From Acetobacteraceae bacterium (GTDB lineage Bacteria; Pseudomonadota; Alphaproteobacteria; Acetobacterales; Acetobacteraceae): DNA of 56,469 nt. How positions within the stretch are numbered: the stretch's first letter is position 1; every line of letters starts with the position of its first letter. The DNA is taken from contig JAMXLO010000131.1 in assembly GCA_024280945.1 (NCBI GenBank), positions 1-56,469 on the forward strand, given 5' to 3'. The position numbers and the translations under genes were made by a program. The notes under the pieces were generated by a model. It was not told where the DNA came from. It ran no database searches and saw only the letters and a list, made by a program, of their open reading frames with translations. Below are positions 8,654-16,498 of this stretch, piece after piece.

Positions 8654-8867
8654 GCGCCTTACCGAGCTCGGGGAGCAAAGTCCAACAGGACATCGCTTCG
8701 ACGACGAGCGGTGGCCTTCGGTCGCACGACCGAACCCCACCGCCCGGTCGCCCCAGCCGGAAAAATTCTCGACTGGTTCTGTGGAAACTGATGGCGTCGT
8801 CCCCACGCATGTCTTGCATGAGGCCGACTGCCACGTGCGCGACTGCGCACCGAACAGGAGACTGGTT

Positions 8868-9338
8868 ATGCATAAATGCCTCTTGGCTGCGACCATCCTC
8901 GCGCCGTTCGCGATCGCTCCGGCGTTCGCAGGCAACGATGGCGGCGTGATCGCAGGCAATCTTTCCGGAGCAGCATCGATCTCGGTGGGCGGAATCCAGG
9001 CTGGTCAGAGCACCAGCGCTGGCTCGATGACCGTCGGCAATGCCGCACAGTTCGACAGCGCGAAGGCGGGCAACGCCGCGATGATCGGGACCATGGGCAT
9101 GGCGAAGGCCGGCCCGGCCGGTGTGGTCACCGCCACTCAAACGGCACAGCGTCAGGATGGCTATGCCACCACCACCAGCATCGGCAAGGAAGGCTGGGGC
9201 TTCGGCAACAATGCGGCCGGTGGCGCCGTTGCCAATCAGGGCAGCACGGTGGTCGGGGGCTCACTGGCAGCCGGCGCCAACCTCAACGGCTTCGTCGCGG
9301 TGAAGCCGGATCAGGATCATCGTCCGGGCCATCGTTGA
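8868..9338 (+). CDS. secreted Gly/Ala-rich protein of unknown function
   Basis: The 156-residue product starts with a clear signal peptide: MHKCLL, a hydrophobic core, then a probable cut after APAFA near residue 21. The mature part is rich in Gly, Ala, Ser, Thr and Asn with short recurring elements (SVGGIQAGQS, TVGNAAQF, KAGNAAMIG), and has no cysteine and few charged residues until the basic C-terminus. The ATG at 8868 is chosen because CAGGAG lies 7 bases upstream and the signal peptide starts there; the open frame upstream looks non-coding. It is followed by a second secreted low-complexity gene. I do not recognise a family; the composition suggests an extracellular, surface or assembly-prone protein. 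Confidence 0.75.
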   Translation: MHKCLLAATILAPFAIAPAFAGNDGGVIAGNLSGAASISVGGIQAGQSTSAGSMTVGNAAQFDSAKAGNAAMIGTMGMAKAGPAGVVTATQTAQRQDGYATTTSIGKEGWGFGNNAAGGAVANQGSTVVGGSLAAGANLNGFVAVKPDQDHRPGHR

Positions 9339-9388
9339 TGATGCCCGCGTAGGACCGCACTAGGCAGTCTACGCCAATCAACGTCGTG

Positions 9389-9407
9389 GGGGCGGAAGAC
9401 CCGCCCC
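9389..9407 (+). terminator. GC-rich hairpin between the two secreted-protein genes
   Basis: GGGGCGG (9389-9395) pairs with CCGCCCC (9401-9407) across the loop AAGAC, and TCGGCGTTTCCTT follows. The T-tract is weak, so it may be a partial terminator or an mRNA-stabilising hairpin in a shared transcript. Confidence 0.4.
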
Positions 9408-9432
9408 TCGGCGTTTCCTTAGGAAGACGTCG

Positions 9433-10251
9433 ATGAGACACATGCTCCTGGCCGCTACCGCATTGGCGATGCTGAGCGGCACGACCTATGCCCAGGAATC
9501 GGTTTCGGGCTCGAACAGCACCACGACAGTGAACACCAGCTCTGGTTCAACATCGCAGTCCATCTCGAACCCGAGGGTCAACGTGATCGGCAACCCGATC
9601 GGCAATGGCGCCTCATCAAGCTACTCGGGCGCCAAGTCGAGTTCGAACAGCCGCTCCAACTCGCGTTCCGCATCGGTGGGCAATGCCAGCAACGTCACCG
9701 TCAACACGTATGCCGGTGTCGAGGGCTACGGCAACAACGGCTCTGGTGGCGGCGGCAGTTCCGGCACCGCCGGTGATCCCAGCGGCTATCAGTACATCGG
9801 CTATGGCGGTGGCTATACCCTGCGCAACACGCCGGAGGTGATCCCGCCGAACGTCGTCGGTGGCAATCCGTGCGCCGTCGGCGCATCGGGCGGCGTCTCG
9901 GCGCCTGGCTTCGGCCTGGCTCTAGGCGCGACCTGGGCCGACAAGGCCTGCGAACGCCGTCAGCAGGCAGCCCTGTTGTTCAATATGGGCGAACAGAAGG
10001 TGGCGCTCGAATTGATGTGCCAGGATGACAATGTCCGTACCGCTATGCGGGTCGGCGGCAAGCCGTGCTTGGCTGATCCGGCGGCGGCCGCGGCGGCGGC
10101 TCCAGTTGCGGTCCCGGTGGCGCAGGCGTCCGCGGCCCGTCCTTTGCCGGCAGCGACCGCGGCTCCGCCGAAACCGGCGCGCCCCGAGTGGTGCTACACG
10201 GCCTCGCCGGCCGAACAGCGAGCACATCCCGCCTGCGACCTCAAGTCGTAG
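9433..10251 (+). CDS. secreted Ser/Asn/Gly-rich protein with cysteine-bearing C-terminal domain, unknown function
   Basis: This 272-residue protein has a signal peptide (MRHMLLAATALAMLSG, cut likely after TYAQ or TYA). A long Ser/Thr/Asn/Gly-rich region follows (about 22-125), with runs such as SNSRSNSRSAS and GNASNVTVNTYAG. A compact part (about 145-215) has NPCAVGASGG, GFGLALGATWADKACERRQ and ALELMCQDDNVR, then an Ala/Pro-rich linker and a short C-terminus with two cysteines. Six cysteines in total suggest disulphides in the periplasm or outside. The compact domain resembles uncharacterised secreted proteins of proteobacteria. It shares style with the gene just upstream, and the two may be co-expressed. 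Function unknown. Confidence 0.75.
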   Translation: MRHMLLAATALAMLSGTTYAQESVSGSNSTTTVNTSSGSTSQSISNPRVNVIGNPIGNGASSSYSGAKSSSNSRSNSRSASVGNASNVTVNTYAGVEGYGNNGSGGGGSSGTAGDPSGYQYIGYGGGYTLRNTPEVIPPNVVGGNPCAVGASGGVSAPGFGLALGATWADKACERRQQAALLFNMGEQKVALELMCQDDNVRTAMRVGGKPCLADPAAAAAAAPVAVPVAQASAARPLPAATAAPPKPARPEWCYTASPAEQRAHPACDLKS

Positions 10252-10325
10252 ACACGCCGAGTGAGCCAGGCTGGTAGCCCAGGGGGGAGCCGGAGCCTGC
10301 CTGGGCCACCGCGGACCAGCCGGAA

Positions 10326-10337
10326 GGATAGCTATCC
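10326..10337. repeat. 12-bp palindrome GGATAGCTATCC, copy 1
   Basis: A perfect 12-base palindrome lies about 20 bases before the small ORF at 10358. The identical palindrome occurs again at 22002-22013, preceded in both cases by AA. It could be a regulator site or chance. Confidence 0.35.
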
Positions 10338-10357
10338 TCCGACACAGCCGTCTTGCC

Positions 10358-10579
10358 ATGCCCGTCATCAGAGTCACGCGCAACATCTTCGCCTATTGGC
10401 AGAAGCCCGTTCTGGACCTCCATTACGGCAAACGGATTCGTCAGTTCCTGACCGAGGAGGAACGCTGGATGATGGGCGGCAAGGACGAGGAGTTCTTCCA
10501 AGCAGAGTATGACCCCACGGCCGAGCGTTGGGTCCTCCGGTCTGTTGTTCCGCGTCCAGGCGGCGCACCGAGCGGATGA
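10358..10579 (+). CDS. small hypothetical protein (73 residues)
   Basis: The ATG at 10358 opens a 73-residue frame whose product is rich in charged and aromatic residues (NIFAYWQKPVLDLHYGK, LTEEERWMMGGKDEEFF), which looks like real protein rather than a GC-rich shadow. No signal peptide or membrane segment is seen. The ribosome-binding site is poor. It stands alone between the secreted-protein genes and a 350-base gap. I do not recognise a family. Confidence 0.45.
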   Translation: MPVIRVTRNIFAYWQKPVLDLHYGKRIRQFLTEEERWMMGGKDEEFFQAEYDPTAERWVLRSVVPRPGGAPSG

Positions 10580-10933
10580 TGCTACCGATCGACCGTCTTG
10601 GAAGTGCGGGCGACGGCGCTGTCACCGCGGAGTGCAGCGACTGGATGCCAGGGAAGCGCCCATCGTGCTCCGAACGCTGAGGTCTGCTGTGCGCGGTGCG
10701 GCCATTTGCTTTGCACGGCCACCTCGACATCGTTCGATCTACCGGCAGCGGCGATAGGGCCAAGCACCGCCCGCGACGTCGCATCCGCTAGGGCTGCTTC
10801 AGGGCCATCCTCTGGCGCCCCGATCGACTTGTGGATGGCCCTCGACGTCTCCGCTATGTTACATGCGAAGTAAGCCACGCGAACAACTGCAATCACGCGA
10901 CGATTGGTCTTACGAGGGGAGACGGTTCCAGAC
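10580..10933. other. 354-base gap without a convincing gene
   Basis: Overlapping open frames here look like GC-driven shadows. The one structure seen is an inverted repeat with 9-bp perfect arms, GGGCCATCC (10802-10810) and GGATGGCCC (10833-10841), separated by 22 bases. It could fold as a large hairpin upstream of the acyltransferase gene. Confidence 0.4.
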
Positions 10934-12034
10934 ATGCAGGGGGCGATGCCGCTCCATCTATCCCTATATCTCGATCTGGTTCGGTTCGCTGCCGCACTTG
11001 TTGTGGTTCTGAGCCACGCATGGCTGGTACTGTTTCCCGGGTATCAGCTGCATTGGCCTGGGCCAGCGGCGGTAATTGTATTTTTCGTGTTGTCCGGATT
11101 CGTCATCGCCTACGTGGCTGACACACACGCTCGGGGCCTCGCGGACTACATGCTCGATCGGCTGTCGCGGCTTTGGTCGGTCGCAATCCCAGCGCTCGGG
11201 TTCGGCATGGTCCTTGGCCCATTCGTTAGCCAATCCGTGTTCATGCCGGAACTCGCCAATGCCAACGCGGCGTTGCGGACCACGGCGAATGTCCTGTTCG
11301 TGGCACAGCTTTGGTTTCTGGACTTTGCTCCGCCGCTGAATGGTCCATTCTGGTCGCTGAACTACGAGGCTTGGTTTTATGCCATCTTCGGCGCCTGGAC
11401 ATACCTGCCACGCGCATTCAGGGTGCTTGCGGCAATCTTCATATCGCTGGTCGCAGGCCCGAAGATCCTGTTGCTGATGCCATGCTGGTTGCTCGGCGTC
11501 TTCCTCTACCGGACGATGCAGCGCCGGCAAGTGTCTGAGAAGACGGCGGTGCTCTTGTGGTCATGCAGCCTGGTCGCCGCCGTCCTTCTTATCAAGAGCG
11601 CCGTCCCGACTAAGCTGCATGACGTGTTCCAGTCGCAATCGCCGCAGATGGCCACTCTGCTTGCATACTCAGGTTCGCCGCTGACCGATTACATCCTGGC
11701 GGTCCTGGTGGCGGTGAACTTCTATGCCACGGCACACGTATATCGGTTCGGAAGGATCCTGCGGCCGCTCGCGATCCCCATCAGGGTGATGGCATCATTC
11801 ACGCTCACGACGTATCTCTTCCATCTGCCATTGCTGGTCTTGTTCTGGGATGTAATGCATCTCGCGCCATGGGTCTGCCTGCTGGCGCTTGTGGGATCCA
11901 TCGTCGTCATCGGCTGTCTGACCGAACATCGTCGGCGGGACCTTAGAGCGCTGCTTGCAGCTGTTTGCTGGGCTGTCATCGCCGTCCGCTCGCATGGAAC
12001 ATCCCGCGACGCCAGAGCCAGTCAGGCTGAGTGA
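10934..12034 (+). CDS. acyltransferase 3 family membrane protein
   Basis: This is an integral-membrane O-acyltransferase-like protein of the OafA/YrhL/NodX type, which modifies surface sugars or lipids with acetyl or other acyl groups. The ATG at 10934 gives 366 residues; an in-frame TTG at 10904 and an ATG at 10946 are alternatives. About ten hydrophobic segments are present. The family marks are SLYLDLVRFAAALVVVLSHAW near the N-terminus (His is the likely catalytic residue), FFVLSGFVIAY, and FWSLNYEAWFYAIFG with the conserved Glu. Its end overlaps the convergent methyltransferase by 59 bases. The substrate is unknown; a polysaccharide is plausible given the nearby glycan genes. Confidence 0.88.
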   Translation: MQGAMPLHLSLYLDLVRFAAALVVVLSHAWLVLFPGYQLHWPGPAAVIVFFVLSGFVIAYVADTHARGLADYMLDRLSRLWSVAIPALGFGMVLGPFVSQSVFMPELANANAALRTTANVLFVAQLWFLDFAPPLNGPFWSLNYEAWFYAIFGAWTYLPRAFRVLAAIFISLVAGPKILLLMPCWLLGVFLYRTMQRRQVSEKTAVLLWSCSLVAAVLLIKSAVPTKLHDVFQSQSPQMATLLAYSGSPLTDYILAVLVAVNFYATAHVYRFGRILRPLAIPIRVMASFTLTTYLFHLPLLVLFWDVMHLAPWVCLLALVGSIVVIGCLTEHRRRDLRALLAAVCWAVIAVRSHGTSRDARASQAE

Positions 12035-12650
12035 AGCGAATCTGTTGGAACCCGAGATCCCGCAGCATGGCTTCGACACAGCGACGGTTCGGAGTCCACC
12101 AGTTGGTCGGGTCGTTTCCTAGGGTCATCCCCGGATGGAACTGCATCACTGGTTTCCTGATGCGACGCATCGTCATGCGAGTCTCGATGACCAGCGTATC
12201 CGTGGCGAGATCGGCGACCCGTTCAAGCGCCGTCAGCGGATCACGCAGGTGATACAGTACCCCCAGAAACAGCACGACATCGAACCGACCGAGACGCTCC
12301 GCGCTCAACTCGGGTAGATCGGCGTCGATGATCTGCATCGATGGCGCCAGATGTCGCTGTACCAGGTCGATGCAGCGACGATCGCCCCAACTTCCGTGCC
12401 AGACATAGTGGTCGGTGGCAGTGACCACGGCGCCTCGCCGCGTCGCCTCGAGACTGTAGGCACCGTCCCAACAGCCGATGTCGAGCAGCGTTCGGCCACG
12501 CAGGTCGAGGCCATCAAACAACATATGCGACATGCGACGAATTTTCGGCTGCCTGATGACGCCGGGTGTCAGCAGCCCATCGCCGAAATCGATCTGGTGG
12601 AACCATCGAAGCTTCCGGATCGTGGGTTCCAACGCCGCACGCTCGTTCAT
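11976..12650 (-). CDS. SAM-dependent methyltransferase, CmoB-like (DUF1698) type
   Basis: This class I methyltransferase has 224 residues. Motif I is LLDIGCWDGAYSLEA (55-69), followed by the acidic post-I strand VTATDHYVWHG; VVLFLGVLYHLRDPL is motif IV with the YHLRDP typical of CmoB/DUF1698 proteins. The N-terminal WFHQIDFGDGLLTPG segment also occurs in this group. CmoB itself makes 5-carboxymethoxyuridine in tRNA and is longer (about 320 residues), so this is a relative rather than CmoB. It overlaps the acyltransferase 3' end tail to tail, which is unusual. Confidence 0.8.
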   Translation of the reverse strand: MNERAALEPTIRKLRWFHQIDFGDGLLTPGVIRQPKIRRMSHMLFDGLDLRGRTLLDIGCWDGAYSLEATRRGAVVTATDHYVWHGSWGDRRCIDLVQRHLAPSMQIIDADLPELSAERLGRFDVVLFLGVLYHLRDPLTALERVADLATDTLVIETRMTMRRIRKPVMQFHPGMTLGNDPTNWWTPNRRCVEAMLRDLGFQQIRFTQPDWLWRRGMFHASGRR

Positions 12651-12683
12651 ACTCGGCTGGTTCCTTCAGCGATTCGCCAAAGG

Positions 12684-14474
12684 TTAACGCATCGACGCCG
12701 CGATGTCGTGGAACAGTCGGGCCGGCAAGCCGCCGCCTTGCACTGACTTCATCGGCCGGTTGTCGTCATTGCCGAGCCATACGCCAATGACCCGGCCGTC
12801 GATGCAGCCGACGAACCAGGCGTCGCGATAGTCCTGCGTGGTGCCGGTCTTGCCGGCGACATCATGACCTGACACCGCGGCGGCCCGTCCGGTGCCGCGT
12901 GTCACAACCGCCGTCATCATGCGCACCATGAGCGCAGCGAGGTCAGGATCCATCACAGGCTGGGCCGCATGAGGCCTCATTGTCACGCCGTGCGGCGTCA
13001 CGCGGATGCCGCCATTGAAGAACGCAGCATAGGCGCCCGCTAGTTCCAGCAGGCTGACCTCGCCGGTTCCCAGCGCCAGTGAGGCGTCATTTGGCAGTTT
13101 GTCGGCAACACCCAGCCGCACCGCAACCCTTGCAATGGCACGCGGTCCACCAGCCTGTTGCATCAGTCGCACCGCCGACGTGTTGATCGACTGCACAAGC
13201 GCTTCTTCCACTGTGATCTCGCCGAGATATCTCCGCTCGAAGTCGGCGGGACTCCAATTCCCCATGCGGATTGGCGCATCGAGGACCGTATCATCGGGCT
13301 GCACCCCCTTCTCCAGCGCTGCCAGCCAAACAAACGGCTTGAACGCGGAGCCGGGTTGGCGGCGCGCAAGCACCGCCCGGTTGAACGGGCTCTGCCGGTA
13401 GTCACGCCCGCCCACCATGGCTCTCACCGCCCCGGTAGCCGCATCGAGCACCACCACCGCCCCTTGCGTGACGCCGGCCGTCGCGCCCGGCCCGTCCAGC
13501 AAAGCCCCTAGCTGTGATTCAGCGATTGCCTGCGCCGGCCCATCCAGCGTCGTATGCACCGTTGCGTCAGCATTCTCCGGGATCAACGACTGCGCGCTCT
13601 CGGCAACCCAGTCGGCGAACCAGCCAGCGGCCAGTCGTGGCGTTGGCGGCAGGACAATCTGTGCTGATGCAGCACGCGACTGTTCGAGTGAGATCGCGCC
13701 ACTGTCGGCCATCGCCGTCAGCACCGTGCGCGCTCGGGCAACCGCAGCGGACGGGTCGGTGCGCGGATTGAAGCGTGACGGCGCACGCGGCAGGCCCGCC
13801 AGCATCGCCGCCTGCCACAGCGTCACGCGGCGCGCGGAGACGCCGAAATACATCCGCGCCGCCGCATCGACGCCCCAGGTGCCAGCGCCGAGATAGACCC
13901 GGTTGAGCCAGATCTCGAGGATCTCACGCTTGCTGAACGTGCGCTCCAGCCAAAGCGTCAGCAGCAGCTCCTGCACTTTGCGCCGGAACGTGCGCGCGTT
14001 GGTCAGAAACAGGTTCTTGGCGACCTGCTGCGTGATGGTCGAGCCGCCCTGCACGACCTGGCCGCTGGTCAGATTGACCCATGCGGCCCGAACCAGGCCG
14101 ATCGGGTCGACGCCGGGGTGGCGCCAGAACCGGCGATCCTCGATGGCGACTGCAGCCGCCGGAAGGTAGGCCGGCACGTCGGTCAGCCGGAGCGGTTCGC
14201 CAACGACGTCGCCGAACGTCGCAAAGACGTGGCCGGAACGATCCTGCAGCGTCAGGCTCGGCCGACGGGCCGCTTCGAGCGCGGCCTCCGGTCGCGGCAT
14301 GTCGTGCGCGAACCAAAGCAGCATCGTCGCGAGCGCCAGCGTTCCCCATACTGCCGCAATGACCGCGTAGCCCAGCAGGCGGAAACGCCGCCGGCGTCCC
14401 ACGCGCACCGGACGGAGCGGCGCGCGGACCCGGGGACGGCGCTGGTCGGGAACGAGGCGGGGCGCACGCGGCAT
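12684..14474 (-). CDS. class A penicillin-binding protein (transglycosylase/transpeptidase)
   Basis: This bifunctional enzyme polymerises and cross-links peptidoglycan at the outer face of the inner membrane. The 596-residue protein has a very basic cytosolic tail, one membrane segment (about 33-55), and a GT51 domain (about 75-240) with catalytic Glu112 in AIEDRRFWRHPG and QGGSTITQQVAKN (142-154). The transpeptidase domain (about 300-590) has Ser376-x-x-Lys379 in QPGSAFKPF, Ser429-Ile-Asn431 and Lys542-Thr-Gly544. All catalytic motifs are present. It is shorter than classical PBP1A (about 800), lacking the large inserted domain, and has no PbpC-type C-terminal extension. It is divergent from the hydroxyacid dehydrogenase gene. 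Confidence 0.95.
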   Translation of the reverse strand: MPRAPRLVPDQRRPRVRAPLRPVRVGRRRRFRLLGYAVIAAVWGTLALATMLLWFAHDMPRPEAALEAARRPSLTLQDRSGHVFATFGDVVGEPLRLTDVPAYLPAAAVAIEDRRFWRHPGVDPIGLVRAAWVNLTSGQVVQGGSTITQQVAKNLFLTNARTFRRKVQELLLTLWLERTFSKREILEIWLNRVYLGAGTWGVDAAARMYFGVSARRVTLWQAAMLAGLPRAPSRFNPRTDPSAAVARARTVLTAMADSGAISLEQSRAASAQIVLPPTPRLAAGWFADWVAESAQSLIPENADATVHTTLDGPAQAIAESQLGALLDGPGATAGVTQGAVVVLDAATGAVRAMVGGRDYRQSPFNRAVLARRQPGSAFKPFVWLAALEKGVQPDDTVLDAPIRMGNWSPADFERRYLGEITVEEALVQSINTSAVRLMQQAGGPRAIARVAVRLGVADKLPNDASLALGTGEVSLLELAGAYAAFFNGGIRVTPHGVTMRPHAAQPVMDPDLAALMVRMMTAVVTRGTGRAAAVSGHDVAGKTGTTQDYRDAWFVGCIDGRVIGVWLGNDDNRPMKSVQGGGLPARLFHDIAASMR

Positions 14475-14551
14475 ATCTAACGGCGGCTTGATACGGGATT
14501 GCCCGTGCGCGGTGGAAGCGCTGTCATTGCGGTGCAGTGTAGGGGGATGTG

Positions 14552-15454
14552 ATGAAGGGGCTGTTTCTCGATGCGGTGGACGACCTGGCAGATGTGTTCC
14601 GCCGCGTGGTGCGCCCGGACGATCCGCCGGTGACCGTCAACGAGCAGCTCGAAGTGCCAGCCGAGACGCTGCCGGGACTACTGGCCGGTTATGACTTCGT
14701 GCTCGATGATCACACCCAGATGCCGACCGATTGGATGCGAGGCTGTACTGACCTTAAGCACATCATTTTCCTGGGCACCGGCGCGCGCAGCTACATGCAT
14801 CCAGAGGAGCTGGCCGAGCACGGCATCACCGTGCACATCATCAAGGGCTACGGCGACACGGCGGTGGCCGAGCACACCATCGCCTTGATGTGGGCCGCTG
14901 CGCGTGGCCTGGCGATCATGGATGGCGGCATGCGCCGCGGCGACTGGATCCGCACCGAGGGAATGGAGCTGACCGGGAAGACCTTGGGGCTGCTGGGCTT
15001 CGGCGGCATTGCTGCCGAAGTGGCGCGAATCGCCGTCGGCTCTGGCATGCGGGTGATCGCCTGGAATCGTTCACCCAAGTCCGCTCCGGGGGTTACCTTC
15101 GTCGATCTCGACACGCTGCTCGCGCAGAGCCATGTGCTGTCCGTGCATCTGCTGTTGACCGACGAGACGCGCGGCTTCCTGGGTGCGGACAGGTTGGAAA
15201 AGCTTCGGCATGGTGCAGTGCTGGTGAACACCGCACGTGGTGCAATCGTGGATGAGAGGGCAATGATCGCGGCGCTGCGTTCGGGACGCCTGCGGCATGC
15301 AGCCCTGGATGTGTTCGTAAAGGAGCCACTGTCGCCGGGACATGAGCTGACGGCGCTGCCGAATGTCACGCTGTCGGCGCATAGTGCCTTCCGCACGCCT
15401 GAAGCGTCGGAGAACCTGATCAGGCGCGCGCTGGATATTGCCAAGACGCTTTAG
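14552..15454 (+). CDS. D-2-hydroxyacid dehydrogenase, NAD-dependent
   Basis: This enzyme interconverts a 2-oxoacid and the D-2-hydroxyacid. The ATG at 14552 gives 300 residues; AGGGGGA lies 4 bases before it, and a GTG three bases earlier is too close to that site. The Rossmann loop is GLLGFGGIAAEV (146-157) and the catalytic set is Arg229 in NTARGAIVDE, Glu258 in VFVKEPL and His277 in LSAHSAF. The substrate cannot be told from sequence. It precedes murQ by 74 bases on the same strand, so lactate or erythronate-like metabolism linked to wall sugar turnover is possible but speculative. Confidence 0.9.
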   Translation: MKGLFLDAVDDLADVFRRVVRPDDPPVTVNEQLEVPAETLPGLLAGYDFVLDDHTQMPTDWMRGCTDLKHIIFLGTGARSYMHPEELAEHGITVHIIKGYGDTAVAEHTIALMWAAARGLAIMDGGMRRGDWIRTEGMELTGKTLGLLGFGGIAAEVARIAVGSGMRVIAWNRSPKSAPGVTFVDLDTLLAQSHVLSVHLLLTDETRGFLGADRLEKLRHGAVLVNTARGAIVDERAMIAALRSGRLRHAALDVFVKEPLSPGHELTALPNVTLSAHSAFRTPEASENLIRRALDIAKTL

Positions 15455-15528
15455 CGTTGTCCGCGCTGCCAGGTGACAAAGCGACTGCGTCGCGGGGCGG
15501 CGTGGCAAACTCGGCTGAGGAACAGAGG

Positions 15529-16419
15529 ATGACATTGCCGGCCACGGAGGCGGTCAGCCACCGCTCGGAATTGCTCGACACCTGGGATGTGCCGACGATT
15601 CTGAACGCCCTATGGGAAGGCCAGATGGCGGCAGTTGCAGCGCTCGGGCCAGCCCTACCGGAGTTGGGGCGCGCTGTGGGAGCAGCCACGGCGCGCCTTG
15701 CCGCTGGCGGACGGCTCGCTTACGCGGGTGCCGGCACGTCAGGAAGGATAGCCATCCAGGACGCGGTCGAACTCGTGCCAACCTTCGATTGGCCGGAGAA
15801 TAGGCTGATCCTGATGATGGCGGGCGGCGAGGCGGCGCTGCTGCGCTCCGTGGAGAACGCCGAGGATCGCGCTGATCTGGGCGCTGCAGCCGTCGAGCAG
15901 TACGCGGTCGGAGCGACCGATGTGCTCGTGGGTGTGGCTGCCAGCGGCACCACTCTTTTCACTGTGGCTGCAATTCGGACGGCGCGCAGCCGAGGTGCAT
16001 TGACGATCGCGATTGCCAACAGTGCTGGATCGCCGTTGCTGAGTGAAGCGGAATGCCCCGTGCTGGTCGAAACTGGCGCCGAAGCGATTGCCGGTTCAAC
16101 ACGCATGAAGGCTGGTACAGCACAGAAGGCAGCACTCAATCTGTTTTCCACTGCTCTCATGGTGCGGCTGGGACGCGTCTATCGCGGGCGGATGGTGGAT
16201 ATGCAGGCGCGCAATGCGAAATTGCGTGCGCGCGCCGTGCGCATGCTGCAGGAGTTGTCCGACTGCTCGACGGCCCAGGCGCAGGCAGCACTCGCCAGTG
16301 CGGACGGCAAGGTAAAGCTCGCCGTATTGCTGGTGCATGGACTGCCACGCGCCGAGGCGGAACGGCTCCTTGCCAAGCACGATGGGAACCTGCGCGCAGC
16401 ATTGCAGGCACATGGCTGA
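15529..16419 (+). CDS. murQ: N-acetylmuramic acid 6-phosphate etherase
   Basis: MurQ cleaves the lactyl ether of MurNAc-6-phosphate to give GlcNAc-6-phosphate and D-lactate in muropeptide recycling. The ATG at 15529 gives 296 residues (family about 300). The SIS domain shows AGAGTSGRIAIQDAVE (66-81, with the catalytic-type Glu81), AEDR near 112 and the signature GSTRMKAGTAQK (189-200). A C-terminal UBA-like helical tail (LLAKHDGNLRAAL) is present. An in-frame TTG at 15457 is less likely because GAGG lies just upstream of the ATG. No anmK or MurNAc transporter is adjacent. Confidence 0.95.
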   Translation: MTLPATEAVSHRSELLDTWDVPTILNALWEGQMAAVAALGPALPELGRAVGAATARLAAGGRLAYAGAGTSGRIAIQDAVELVPTFDWPENRLILMMAGGEAALLRSVENAEDRADLGAAAVEQYAVGATDVLVGVAASGTTLFTVAAIRTARSRGALTIAIANSAGSPLLSEAECPVLVETGAEAIAGSTRMKAGTAQKAALNLFSTALMVRLGRVYRGRMVDMQARNAKLRARAVRMLQELSDCSTAQAQAALASADGKVKLAVLLVHGLPRAEAERLLAKHDGNLRAALQAHG

Positions 16420-16436
16420 CACGATTTGTTTACGCG

Positions 16437-16465
16437 TTGACGCTCCGATTCCCCCCGCCTAGCGT
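16437..16465 (+). promoter_or_regulatory. possible promoter for the HpcH/HpaI aldolase gene
   Basis: TTGACG (16437-16442) is followed after 17 bases by TAGCGT (16460-16465). The -35 is good and the -10 is moderate. It lies about 35 bases before the aldolase start. Confidence 0.35.
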
Positions 16466-16498
16466 CCAACTCCTTCATTTGCAGCGGGGATGCACGGA

